A DNA stretch of 64,000 bases from Vermamoeba vermiformis (taxonomy: Eukaryota; Tubulinea; Echinamoebida). Under the pieces are notes generated by a model. The model had not been told where the DNA came from and made no database searches. It worked only from the letters and a program-made list of their open reading frames with translations. The number at the start of each line of letters is the position of its first letter. Within the stretch, counting starts at the first letter, position 1. Shown here piece after piece: positions 36,401 to 48,200 of the stretch. The position numbers and the translations under genes are program-made. The DNA lies in the NCBI GenBank assembly GCA_045837725.1, contig JBEWZL010000184.1, forward strand, positions 372,001 to 436,000. The letters run 5' to 3'.

Positions 36401-37616
36401 ACCAATGCCCTGCCATATGCAAGAGTAATCCATACCCCTAATTGCCATTATTATGGCCCCTTGGGTCCAGCTATATGATTACCGTATATGGAAGGTCCAC
36501 GTGACCATAGTGTGGAGCAACAATGGTCGAGATCCATCACTCCGCAGCAAAGCGGATCCATTTTTACCATCTTGCTATAATACAATATTATGGCCATTCT
36601 ACTTCATGATTACAATATAGTATATGTTTTTGCCTCTCCGATAACGCTAACGTTTGTTGGTGTAGTGAACTTCGACCACATCCGAACGTTGTTCAAATGC
36701 TCGGAGTGTCCTCCGACGGGCCCTATCCAGTCATGATCCTCGAGTACTGTGACGGTGGTAGTTTAGACTCAAAGCTGTTTGATATGAGCAAAGTATGGAC
36801 TGTTGCGGATCAACTCCGAACTGTCACTGGCATCGCTAAGGGCTTGTACCATTTGCACAAGAACCAAATTATTCATCGAGATATTTCAGCGCGGAATATT
36901 TTGATGAATTTCAATCAGCCCAAGATCTCCGATTTTGGCATGTCGAGGTTCGTTGCCGATACCAAAAAAGGAAGTACGACCAAATCGAACATTGGTCCTA
37001 TTCGATGGATGGCCCCAGAATCACTCAAAAATCAATCTTATAGCACAAAGTAAGTTATTATATACGAGAATAATAGTTGCCAATTTTTTTTCTCGAGATC
37101 CGGTTGAAGTGTGCACGGACCACTTTCGGTCATTTTTTCTCGCTGCCCAAACATTTTATATTTACAACTTTATTATAAATCTACTGTCGTTGGGTAGCTC
37201 TAAAGTATATCCAAACGAAACATGAATACACCACTATGACGTGGACTACTAATCGTCGAGATTGGGGTGCAAAAACGGATCTGTTTTTAAACTACTCGAT
37301 ACAGATCCGTTTAGAAACGATATTAGTTTTTCGCTTCATTAGGTTATTAATGTTTATATGCAGGTCTGATGTTTGGACGTTTGGCTTGGTCATTTACGAA
37401 ATTGTTGCAAGAAAAGAACCGCACGAGGAGGCAGATCAAATCGCGATTGGTGTTCAAATCAGAGATCGAGGAGCCACGCCTGAGATACCTGAAGGATGCG
37501 ACCCGTGCTTGAAAGAGATTATGCAAAAGTGCTGGCAGATGGATCCAGAGAAAAGACCTACAATGGAAGATATTTGCGACATTTTGGATAATTATTTGGA
37601 GGCTAACAAATTGTAA
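33436..37616 (+). CDS. single-pass receptor with tyrosine-kinase-like domain
   Basis: A signal peptide (MRSIVYLVLLIFIISEAKG) is followed by about 550 residues of ectodomain with many NxS/T sites. It ends in a Cys-rich module (GCRCLCNTNKGW, then VCGDNIVAGNETCDN, like the DUF4215-type repeat). A Pro/Ser/Ala stalk leads to one membrane helix (YIAAIVLCPVAAGAAIFLGV) and a basic stop-transfer KKRK. The kinase has GAGAYGKVFIG, VALKI, LEYCDGGSL, HRDISARNILM, SDFGMSRFV, PIRWMAPESL and SDVWTFGLVIYEI. The HRD-x-x-ARN loop and PIRWMAPE are tyrosine-kinase marks; TKL kinases have HRDLKxxN. It ends at 37616. Three introns exceed 300 bases; two of these contain MITEs. Part of its 3' end is duplicated downstream. 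Activity and specificity are inference. Confidence 0.88.
35482..35637. mobile_element. MITE copy 1 in a receptor-kinase intron
   Basis: A 156-base element. The left end AGTGTCGGATCTCGACC pairs with the right end ...TCGAGATTCGGCACT as imperfect terminal inverted repeats of about 15 bases. It is flanked by TTA at 35479-35481 and again at 35638-35640, consistent with a 3-base target duplication. It has no coding capacity. It lies wholly in the intron between the Cys-rich exon and the stalk exon. Confidence 0.7.
36377..36551. mobile_element. MITE copy 2 in the next long intron of the receptor gene
   Basis: About 175 bases with imperfect inverted ends: CTGCGAGAGTGTCAATCTCG on the left against the reverse complement of the right end, CTGCGGAGTGATGGATCTCG. 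Its inner end GGATCTCGACCATTG is identical to copy 1. So the two copies belong to one family. It lies in the intron between the kinase-lobe exons VKVALKINTS and ELRPHPNVV. Exact ends are uncertain by a few bases. Confidence 0.65.
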
Positions 37617-37760
37617 AATAAAATCAACGATTAACATTTCAATACAAAAGCGCGTATTATACTGCGTAAATGACAATTTGCAGTTTTATCGCAACCTCAA
37701 CAACTTTTCTAAGCGAATCCGGTACTTTATTGTTAGTCAATCCTTGTTACATCCAAGCTA

Positions 37761-37997
37761 TTAAATGATGCGAAAGTTATCAATGACTAAGTGGTCCATC
37801 TCTTTTGTAGTCATCGCAGGAATACCATAGAAGTCAAAGGGATTGAAGAAGTCTATCGAATGCAATCTTCTGCGAACTTTGGCGTAGCGTTCGTTACACG
37901 TTGTTTTTTTAATGCCTGTGGTCATTTGCTCTCTTGATCCAACGATTTGTATGACTAATTTAACTAACTTTCCGGCCGGAAAAAAACACCAGCACAT
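37761..37997 (-). pseudogene. truncated copy of the small minus-strand gene (unit A)
   Basis: This frame reads KLVKLVIQIVGSREQMTTG, then RYAKVRRRLHSIDFFNPF and FYGIPAMTTKEMD, and ends early because unit A lost about 90 bases. Compared with the copy in unit B it keeps the upstream frame open but lacks the C-terminal LCRMYKRIEDGTATFRRI. Confidence 0.5.
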
Positions 37998-38262
37998 TTT
38001 TGCAGATCCAGAGAAAAGACCTACAATGCGACATTTTGCTCAGCTATTTGGAGACTAACAAATTGTAAATAGAATCAACAATTAACATTCAAGACAATAG
38101 GTCATTTAAGCGTATTACAGTGTTATCGCAACCTTAACAACATTTCTCCGAGAATCCTGTACGAGCAATCCTGGTTACATCCAAGCTATTGTAATTAAAT
38201 AATGCTAAAGTTATCAATGACTAAGCGGTTGAATTTACTTCTCCTTCTACATCCACACCAAT

Positions 38263-38457
38263 CTAGATTCTTCTGAATGTAGCAGTGCCATCTTCGATTC
38301 TTTTGTACATTCGGCAAAGTTGTTTGTCCATCTCTTTTCTGGTCATCGCAGGAATACCATAGAAGCCAAAATTGGGATTGAAAAAGTCTACCGAATGCAA
38401 TCTTCTGCGAACTTTGGCGTAGCGTGCGTCACCTGTTTTTTTAACACCTGTGGTCAT
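38263..38457 (-). CDS. small basic protein, unknown (unit B)
   Basis: 64 codons: MTTGVKKTGDARYAKVRRRL, then FGFYGIPAMTRKEMDKQL and a C-terminus ending ATFRRI. Relative to unit A a one-base deletion closes the frame upstream of this Met, so either translation starts here or the gene is broken. Conservation of the frame between units argues that it was coding before duplication. No family is recognised. Confidence 0.4.
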   Translation of the reverse strand: MTTGVKKTGDARYAKVRRRLHSVDFFNPNFGFYGIPAMTRKEMDKQLCRMYKRIEDGTATFRRI

Positions 38458-38753
38458 TTCTCGCTTGATCCAACGATTTGTATGACTAATTTAACTAACT
38501 TTCTGGCCAGGAAAAAAACAACCAAGCGCATTTTTGCAGAGGAGCGCGAGACTTATTTGTGGATGCAGATTGCATTCTTGTTTTGTCTGTAGAGGTTCAA
38601 ATTGTTTTAAAATACCAATTGTTTTACTATTTACATCGACTTATCGTTCAATATTACAAATCTTCTCTATACAGAATTCACAGTTAGTTCTTTTTTTGCA
38701 CATCCGAAAAGCGGACTTTTGCCGCTTAATTTTTTCCTTTTGTTGATATTATT

Positions 38754-41700
38754 TTATACTAAGGCAGCGATAATATTCTCGTTTCTACCTAGTATTGGTC
38801 TTCTAGCTATTTTTTTCGGTCGTTCGTCTTCACTCATTCCTTCTTCATATTCGCTGTCCTCCCTGGATCTCTTGCGGCCGAGGATGCCAATAGCTTCATG
38901 TTCATCGCTCACAGAGGCACTCATTTCATCGTCCTCGTCGGCCTCGTCATCGTCGCTCATTAAATGTTGATTTTTGTTGTGATCCAAGTGATGGCTGTCG
39001 CCGCTCCAGTCACTGTTGACAGCGTCACTTTCTTCTTTGATTGCGTGATCAGAATCAATGAACGAGCTGTTCAAACTGCGTCCTTCTTCTTTTTCTAGCA
39101 GGTGATAAAACTCGAGCTATAATAAAAAAGATCGTATCTTAGTACAAGATTTGTTTTTGGTGATCGGATTTAGTTCATGAAATTTAGGAAAATCTCGACG
39201 ACGAGATAGTATAGTCACACGAATATATGTAGAATACTTACTCCTCGTGATGATAAGCTCCAAATTCCCTTCACTCCCGGCAGCTCCTTGGATTCTTTTT
39301 GGAAGATCGGCTGCGAGGCGGAATTGTTTGATAAACTTGCTTGAATAGCTCGCTTAATGTTAGCTGCATAAGGAGAGCCATCTCGACGACGGAGTTGATC
39401 CCAGCGCTGCAAAAAAATATCAGGGTTAGTTCATGAAAAAGGATCTGGATCCGGATCGCTTTTCCGAATCTTGATTCGATTTGTTAATTATTGCGCGGAC
39501 TTACTTGAGATACATATTCATTGACCAGTTCAAAATCGCAGCGGTGGCCTTGGCTTACTCCGATAGCTCTAATGATAAGTTTTTGAAGATCCGTCAGAGT
39601 TCCGAGATCTAATCCGTTTTTGTGGTCGGGTTGGGGAATCTACAATATAAACGACATTAATTAAGATATTTTGGTCGTATCATAAATCGGAGAAATCACT
39701 CTTTCATTAACGGGATCGACGAAATTACCTCCGGCAAACTCGTGTAATTCTTTAATGGATTATACGCGGCCATTTTCCAGTGTCCTTCGTTCTTAGAGTC
39801 CCTCTAGTATAATATAATATTATTAGTCATCGTTTTGAAATGTTGCAAGCGAGATCTTCTCTGAATCGACGTACCATGAACAGCGGATGTGAGTAAAGAT
39901 TTTTAGATAAGGAAGCTAATATAGCTCGTCGACAGTCATTAGTCTTAGGCTGGCCGTCTTTGCCTCTAATTTTAGTCCAGTTCTGAATCAAAGATATTAA
40001 TTAGAACTCCGAAAATATTGTTGAAACATGCGGGGTGGCGCGTACCTTGAGAACGTATTCATGAATAGAATTGAAGTGGCTGCTGCCGCCATCGACTATA
40101 ATCACCTCAGATATGAGTCCTAGTGTCAATGAATATAAAAGTTAATAAAAATCTGGTGCGCAATCGCGTGACAGGTGTCATAATATGTCAGCAACAAATA
40201 AGTGGCTGCAGACACGTGCTAGAAATTTACATACTTTGCAGATCTGTAAGCGAGTTAATATCGTCTTCTACGACGTCCTGCGTGTGGCCAATCAAAACGT
40301 CAGATCCTCGAAGATCAGCATCGCCGTCCAAAGGATCTGACGAATTCGATTCATGCGAGTTCTCTGCATGGGCTCGTGCGCTTTGGGAAATCTACCAATT
40401 AAGGTTTAGTTAGAATTCCACGGTAATAACTAAACGCGGGTTTGATTCTCCGACAGGCTGTAAAATTGATTTTACGCCCATCAGGAGCCTCGTAATAGCA
40501 CATACTATGGCTAAATATGGAATGTATGTGTTAATACTTACGCGTTCAACATCTTCTGCAGTACACAGGGACCACAACCTTTGATTGTTTGCATCCGCCT
40601 GGTTGATCGTTTAGAAAAAGTTGTGATTCACCAGGGTGATATTGCAACTTTACATTACCTTAAACAAGGGCAAGTCATTTACTCTGGACCTAAGTGATAG
40701 TTGGACAGCTTTTTTCATATCATTACTTGGAAGACTGTCTCGGCTTCGGATCGAGAGCCAGATCTAAGACAGAATTGTTAGTATTGGAGCAAACTCGCCA
40801 TCATGTTATTGTGAGGGTGCATAATCGTTAATCTTTGAGTGCTAAATGCTCATTGCCCGACGTAATTCAGAAATAAAAATTGGAGATCTACACCAGGCAC
40901 ATAAGTAACGATAAATCTGACAGAAATGGGGTGCGGAATGCTTGGAGTAGCTTATATACGATATAGTGAAGCAAATGGTAAGATGGTACCTCAATCACTT
41001 GCTCACAAAGTCATAATAAGCAAGTCCGTTATTTCCGCACCCCGAAACATCAGATCGGCAATGGATAATGTCAAATATATAAAAATAGTCAAGGACTTAG
41101 CATGAAGCAGCAAAGTGCTGTTTTTTCAATAAAATCGATTCCCGAATAACGGATTCTGGAAGGTCGGCAAAAAGCGGATGCTTGAAAACTCGAGCTCACG
41201 CGATTTCACCGTCATCTTTCCTTGTTAATAGCAGAATATATGTCATCAATATGAAGATTTCCTTGCTTTGAAATGCCAATCGCCTCGGTTAGTGCTCCTG
41301 GGAATAGATGGGTTAACAAAAAAGGCTAGAAAGATGTCTCGCGACAGGTATTGAAGAAGGTGCGCATCATTTATCATATAATGGGTAATGTAAGGTAATT
41401 TGATCGTTGAGGGGATGCACGTCTTGAAGCTTCTAACACCTTCTTTCCGTAAAAGGAAAGGACCGCAGATCCCAAGCCAATATTCAAATTCCACTCGTTA
41501 TTTTGCTCGAATTCAATTGTAACAGAGCTAAAATATGCTATTGATAGGTACATACCTTGAAGTAATGTCAAACTATTTTTTTCTAAGCGACCGGCTGCTT
41601 CAAGAGGATGGATGTAGGTCGAATTACTCGTCTAATTCAATAAATGCTCGGTTTAGTATTGATTATTCGATTGAGCAGCATATGATCGCCATAGAATGCT

Positions 41701-41884
41701 GAACGGAGTTCGTAACAGAGTTTCTCCTTCGTAACATCTACTCGGTCTCCTGAAGACTTACCAATACAATGCTGTTTTTACGCTCAACAACGGGCGGAAT
41801 GACATAGATTGAGTATTTGGGTGCTCCGTTGGCTGATACTGTTTGAGGTAAGCTCTTTACTGGCTTAGCTTTAATACGAACCAT
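38754..41884 (-). CDS. nuclear protein with repeated forkhead-like winged helices
   Basis: Starts MVRIKAKPVKSLPQTVSANG at 41884 and runs through many short exons. At least two complete repeats and parts of others share one pattern. Repeat near 40060-39830: HFNSIHEYVLKNWTKIRGKD, then DCRRAILASLSKN, HPLFM and EGHWKM. Repeat near 39640-39240: LQKLIIRAIGVSQGH, FELVNEYVSQRWDQLRRRDG, IKRAIQASLSNN, PIF and GIWSL. Others: MKKAVQLSLRSRVNDLPLF and RLWSL (about 40600-40740), and ALTEAIGISKQGNLHIDDIY (about 41240-41310). The layout follows forkhead helices 1-3 and wing (LIxxAI, SEIYQFI, NSIRHNLSLN, GxxWxL). The C-terminus is acidic with basic NLS-like patches (GRKRSRED, RPKKIARRP). DNA binding is inference; the 5' exons between 40750 and 41700 are uncertain. 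Confidence 0.65.
40928..41043. repeat. 116-base inverted repeat (hairpin or tiny MITE)
   Basis: GGGGTGCGGAA at 40928-40938 is matched by TTCCGCACCCC at 41033-41043. The sequence between has no coding sense. It sits in what should be an intron of the forkhead-like gene. No target duplication is clear. Confidence 0.45.
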
Positions 41885-42287
41885 TTTGCTGATTCACGAT
41901 CCAATTTATTGGTGGTGGGAAAAAGGCGAGTTGTTGCCTCCTGTTCGTGTACAAATAAATTAATTGTTGTTCACGTTTTGTGCAACCACCTTCTTCACGG
42001 CGAAATGAAGTAAAGTTGATAAAATTTTTCCTAATAAGTAGATTCGCGAACGTGACAGGGTCAGGCAGTTATACCTTCTCGTAGCTTGGTGAGTAAGAAT
42101 ATTTTTACGCTTACAGTACCTTAAATGTTACTCGTCGTGCTAGAATTTCGGTGACATCTGCTCGCCTTGTAGCGATAACTTTTGCTGGCCTCGTAGTTGA
42201 TTCAAACAGCAAACTAAACCAAAATCTTGCATGTTAAAGCGAAATGTTAGTTTATGTACATTAGGACGTGAGCTTTAGACGGTGTTT

Positions 42288-45200
42288 TCACTGTGGATTT
42301 GCTGTCTCGCTCTTTTCCTTCTCTTTGTCTTTTTTCTTCTTATCTTTCGACGTGAGCTTAGCAATAGCATTACTTAGTGCATTATGTCGGTCCCAGAACT
42401 TTTTCTTCTTATCTTTACTCTTCTCTTTCGGTTCTTTTGGCTCTTTGACCTTCTTCTCTTTCTTTTTGGCCTCATCCGCTTTTTTGTCCTTCTTATCTTT
42501 CTTTGTCTTATCATCGGATGTGCTAGACGCGAGTGCATTAGCATTGGTCGTGCTCTTGCTTAGGTTATCGTTCGATTTGGGGTCTGCACTAGCCCGCGGC
42601 GAATCCGGATCTGACTTCCGTGGCGGAGCACCGGGTTTCGGCAATGGCTTGGGCCTAATGCGGTTATTGGCATCATCGGTGCTTCTAGTAACAAAGCGCG
42701 GCCTATTGCGTATATAACGTTAATCATTAAGTCCGCTATCAGATCCCAGACCAAAAAGCAGATTTCGGTCCCGAATGTAAATTCTTTGCAAAGAAGCAAC
42801 TCGCAAATAGCACTATATTGTGAGATCTATATAACAGGACTTACGATGGGTTAGCAACAACAGTGCCTGATTGCAGTTGTTTTCTCCTGTTCGCGAAGTA
42901 ATCGCCGGATCGGAGTTGCGCAGTCATGTTAGAAATATCATAGCCTTCAGGATGCTCTTCAGTAGCTCCTCCTTGCCCCTAAAGTTATGAAAAACCGATT
43001 GTGAGCATGACAGCGTTTAAAAGGTGATTTGACAAAACAAATCTGGAAAGTCCAGATCGAGATTTCACTGTAACCGCTCGCCAAGATTTGTTCCTTCGAG
43101 CGAACATTGCAACATGTAATTACCTTATTCTTCTTCATCTCTTCTAGCGCTTTAGCTCGCTTCTCCTCGTTCTTTTGTCGCAATCTTTCTCGCTCTTTTT
43201 CAACGCGTTCGCGCTCGAGATCTTTAACGGCATTCTATGGAATAAGCTTAGCGTTAGTACCCGGTCGCAATCATACCACCATATTGAATATATAAGCTTG
43301 GCAGACGGTGAAGGTCAAGGGAATTCACAATCTAGCCTGAAATTTCTTCGCGTAATGGCAGCAAAATTGCAACAAAGAAAATTTGAATTAAATAGTGAAT
43401 TAAGTAAGGTGATTCCTAATCTATAGCTATTTTTTGCAAAGGTAGTTAAGTAATTCTTTAAAAGGGTGTCACTTTCGTAAATCCAAGAGTTTGATCCGGT
43501 AAATAAATATTTGGAGTCTTACCTTGCAAGCCTCACTAAAATTGTAAATTGTACCGAACATATCTTCGGTCGAACAGCTCTTAGGGTCCTCAGCGAAGAA
43601 TGTAACGAGCTCTTTGAACTGCTTCTCCATTGTACCGAAGTCCTTGCTTATCAGATCCAGAGTATCCTTAGCAGTCGATGAAAAGCGCTATGTAAGGTAG
43701 CATTAGCATGGATAATTGATTGGAGCTCCACCAATAAATATTAATTAAAACTCCGTTACAAATTGACGTGCGCTATTAGCGGATGCCGCCATTTTTAAAA
43801 CTTAATCGCTATTATTAGTATAAATATCTGAATTACCTTTAAGATCTGAGCGAAAGGATCGGTGGCACTAATTACTTCTAGAGTTCCAGTTACGATTTCA
43901 AAGCCTTGTTTCAGCTTTGCCACGCCTGCCGTAGTCTCGGCGAGGGACACTTAGATGCAAAAATATTAGCATAAGTATGTATAATAATAACGCTATATGC
44001 AACGTCTTTAGATTAAATAATTATTAACTAATGGGTTTTCATTGAATTTAAATTTTTGTTGTCGAGGATTAATTAAATTTTAAATCTTACCTCGAGATGC
44101 GTGCTTCATTTGAGGAAGGTCGTCGTACCAATCCATAACATCAGGATGATCCTTTTGCAAGTACATGATGATGTAGTGGATCAGCGTTTTCTTGTTGTCA
44201 ACCGATTTGGTGTCTTTTAGCTTATTTAAGGTATCCATAGTAAAGCCAAAAGCACCTCCTCTAAAACCACCTCCGTTCAGGTAATTTCCAATCGCTAAGA
44301 TGATCTCCAATATCTTCTTGAATTTGTTGCTGGATCTGACCTGCTTTGAAGCGAACAAGACTGCTTGAATATCAGGCTGTAGATACTGCACTTGTTCATC
44401 GAAAGTAAGCTTATATTGAATGCTTCGTAGTCTTTCTTCGTAGTTCGGTACTTTGAGCATTTCCAGTAAAAATCGCTCGGCAGTTCCAAGTTCTTCAGCT
44501 GGGCCCTTATATTCGTTCAATAATGTAATTTCTTCTTTTGTCGGGATGTACTCCAATAAAGCAGTAGCGTTCTCGGCATTAATGACGTTCTCGTCGAATT
44601 TCATGATGGACTCGCGGATCTTCGGGTACGTAACGTCTTTGAAGCGAGATAACGTAATGGCCAAGTTATTGGCTCGCTTGGCATCAATGAGGGTCTGCTT
44701 AGTCTTCTTAGCTAAAATGGGAGTTTCTTTCTTTTCAATTTCTTTCGCGGCAAACATTTCTTCGAGCAAGTCGAGATCCAGCCGGATCAACTCATCGTTC
44801 AACTTCTCCCAATACGTATCTGGAATCTTATTGTTGCCGATCTTAGTCCAGTTCATCTGCTTCATCTTAATGCGAGGCTTAGGGTTCTTCTTTTGTTTAA
44901 CTGTAGCAATAAAATTAGTACCAAACATGCTGGTGGACACGTGTCACAAAGTACCATTAGAAGCCAAGCCAGGGCCAGGTGGCGGTGGAGGACCGCCCAT
45001 ACCAGGTGGAGGTGGTGGGCCTGGGGGAGGAGGAGGTGGTGGGCCACCGTCGCCGCCCATGCCAGGAGGAGGTGGTGGAGGTGGAGGAGCGAGTTCACCA
45101 CCGGGTGGGCCAGGAGGAGGTGGCGGTGGAGGAGCTCCTACGGTCGCATCGGGAACTTGCGGTGTTGCCTTCTCATCGGCTGCAAAAAGGCGTTAAGTAC

Positions 45201-48200
45201 TTGGTCAACAAAAAGTCAACGAGTTAAGTTTTCCTAAAGTACGTACTAGGAATACCAAGCTTCTTCTTCAACTCTTCGTTTTCAGATTGGAGCTCATTGT
45301 TCTGCTTGCTCATAGTCGTGATCAAGTTGCGCAAGTTTTGGATCTCCTCCAAGACACTTTCGGGGCTGCTTGGCGACCGGGATCCAGCCGCTGGTTTGGA
45401 ACCAGTAAGTGCAGGAGACTTGCTGAACCATCCTCGCTTCTTTTCGCTCGGCAAGATGACGTTCAACGAGTACATTTGCTCTTCGTTGAATTCATCGCCT
45501 TGTCGCTCTTTGATCATCGTGACTTGACGCGACAAATTGTCGAAAATGTTCCACACATCACGACCTACTTTGACATCGGCAGTCATGTCGAGCATGAACG
45601 ACAGAACATTCAAAAAGCCGCTGTAGAACGGTGTGTTCTTCACTGATTTGTACAAGGCTTCGTAAATATCGTTCGGGTTTCTAATTCAAGGTGATTAATA
45701 AGCTTGCCTAGTATAGTCATAATAGCTTATACTTACGCTCGATTGACGTTTCTGACTTCAGCGACTTGGTTGTCAGTCTCCAGCCAGTCAGCGTACATTT
45801 CTTCTTCAAACACATCCAACTGCGTCTCCAAACTTTCATTGTTGAACGTAGATCGGAAAGACTATTTAATATATTAGAAATATATTATTTGCAATAGTAA
45901 GTTTTCGTGTGCTTACCGTAATCAGATCTACAATGCCCAACTGAATGAAGAAATGTCGCATTTTAAGTCTTGTCTCGAGGTCTTCAGGCATATTAACGAT
46001 ACTGTTAATCAGTGCCATGCAAGAGATTAAATATTCGACTGAATATTGTTGCGCTAAGCTTTTCATTAATGACTCGAAGCGGATCTCCTCATTTTTCTTC
46101 TTTTGTAAGCGCTTATACGCATCATGAACAACCCTAAATAGTATATTAGTAATATTCTCAGTAATATTACGCTATTCTTCGAATAACTTACGCATGACCA
46201 TTCGGAGGTAACAAACAGGCCGCAGCTAACAAATCCAAGATCATGATTTTAACTTGCATGTTCTTAGTCATCAATTCTATTTTAACAATTTCGTACATTG
46301 CGCCATCATAATCTAAGATAGCTTGCAAGCCGATCTGTAAAAGGCAGCATTGAATTAGCAAGAAGAATAACTTTTCCTATTCTGTTATTTACGTACCTTA
46401 GAATTCATAATAGCGACTAAACATCGTACTATTTCGACAGCTAATTGAGGCGCATCGGTGGTTTTTCTGAAACGAGATTTTCGTTCCGCTTCGACCAGAT
46501 TTCGGAGCAAAAGTCCTAATCCGTCTTGCTCGAAGAAACTCTTAAGCCAAGTTACTGTACATGATCCCAATAGTACTCTCAAATGCATCATATCATCTAA
46601 TGAAGCCTACAATTGAACAAAAATGTTATTAGTTTGCCGTGAATTTGCCAGTTTGAAAATTGCCGCGGGTTATCATCGAAAATACCCAAAATTGGTAATT
46701 CTATCATGCCGAATCGAAACATGTATATTTGAATAAATTAGGTCAAATTTGATTCCGTCGGCCGTAACCAAAAATGACAAAAAAAATTAAATTCTAAAAA
46801 AATTATTTCAACGTACCTTATACTTAGTCAGCTTGGTGATATAATACTCGACGTTAGAGCTCGAGTTATTTGTTTTAGTCTTATTTCTATCGCCACCGCT
46901 ATTATTCAGAGTACTTTGAGGCTGCGCCGCTTTCATTTGTTGGATCAAGGTCAACTTGTTTTCATCAGATAAGGACATGACGTAGTCTCGTTGTTCTTCG
47001 GGAATGCCCAATTCATCCAGCATCGCTGCGAAGGCCAAGTAGCGCTCTTTCTCATCGGGAGCCATAGTGTTCAGATCTGCTCGCTTTGGCGTTTCCAATT
47101 TGGGACGTGCTGTGTGAGGAATTTTATCGGCAGCTATAATTAAGGTAAGTTTAAAATGTTAGTATCGAGGACTTACCTCCGCCTGGTGCGGGGACTTTTC
47201 TCATAGTTGGAATTTGAGGCACTCCTAAATTTGTTTGTGATCGAGTTCGCTTGCGGAATCTCATCGTATCTAAATATTGATATTAATATGAATGTTACTA
47301 ATATATAGTAGCTGCCGGGTAGTATCGATAAATGATGTATTGAATCGTACCGTGAGGTGGGGCATTGGGATCTCGGCTTGCCAAGTCACGTGTTCCAACG
47401 ACTGTTGATCGCTCGTACACGCTCGGTCGCGATTTTTTCTTCTTTTTGTCACCGTCTTCATCTTTGCCTTTAAAAACACGCTTAAGAATCCTCAAGGTAC
47501 CCTTCTCTTCGCCCTGTGATCGTCTCTTAGTCTTCTTATCTTCTTCTTTTGGCGCCGCGTCTGGTGATAAGCCTTGTTGCGGAGCATTTTTGTTGTCTCC
47601 GCGCGGTGATGATTTAGGTATTGCTTCAGGTGATGTGCTTGGCGTGTCAACCGGTTTGTGTTCAACTTGTTTTTCTTCAGACGGCTTGTTCACGACAATA
47701 CGAGGGGACACTGAATCTGTAATAAACAAAGAGGGTTAGGGTTTGACGATACGATTTTTCATCACAATGACTAACGTACCTTTAGATGCTGCATCCTCAG
47801 TGCTCGTGCTCGTGTTATTGCTGCCGACTCTAGTATGACCTTTGACAGGCTTATCCATGTCCAAGAGATCCTGCGACAAAGGAGCTCCGTCTTCATCGAC
47901 CGTTTCGCGTCGTGACAAGTTACTAGTGCCAGCACTAGTGGTTGTTTCTTGTGACGATTTTTCTTCATCGAGTGAATTCTCTTCAGAAGGCACGATATCG
48001 CCTAATTTAGGAAATTGTGTTGGATCGATAACGGGGTCTTCTGGTTCTCGTGCACTTTCTTCTTGCCACGATGACGCTTCGGACATGGAACTTTCGCCCT
48101 CGCGTTCCTACTTGGTATTAATATGACGTCGCTGATATTTACTACTATCTTATAGCTCGGTACCTTCAATTGATAGAACACATCGTCGCTGTCAATAAAC

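Larger units (their letters stand above)
37542..38540. repeat. tandem segmental duplication of the receptor gene's 3' end
   Basis: Unit A (37542-38004) and unit B (38005-38540) both start with GATCCAGAGAAAAGACCTAC, which is coding in the receptor, and run through its last codons, 3' UTR and a small minus-strand frame to ATTTTTGCAGA. Unit B keeps a shortened, broken copy of the final kinase codons. Unit A lacks about 90 bases that B has at 38230-38325. The junction carries a short GCAGAT microhomology. It looks like one unequal event followed by decay. Confidence 0.85.

Noticed and set aside
40430-40470. GGTTTGATTCTCC resembling a tRNA T-loop
   Set aside because: No matching acceptor stem or D-arm upstream.
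44453-45196. 247-codon Gly-rich plus-strand frame
   Set aside because: Antisense to the poly-Pro FH1 and FH2 of the formin.
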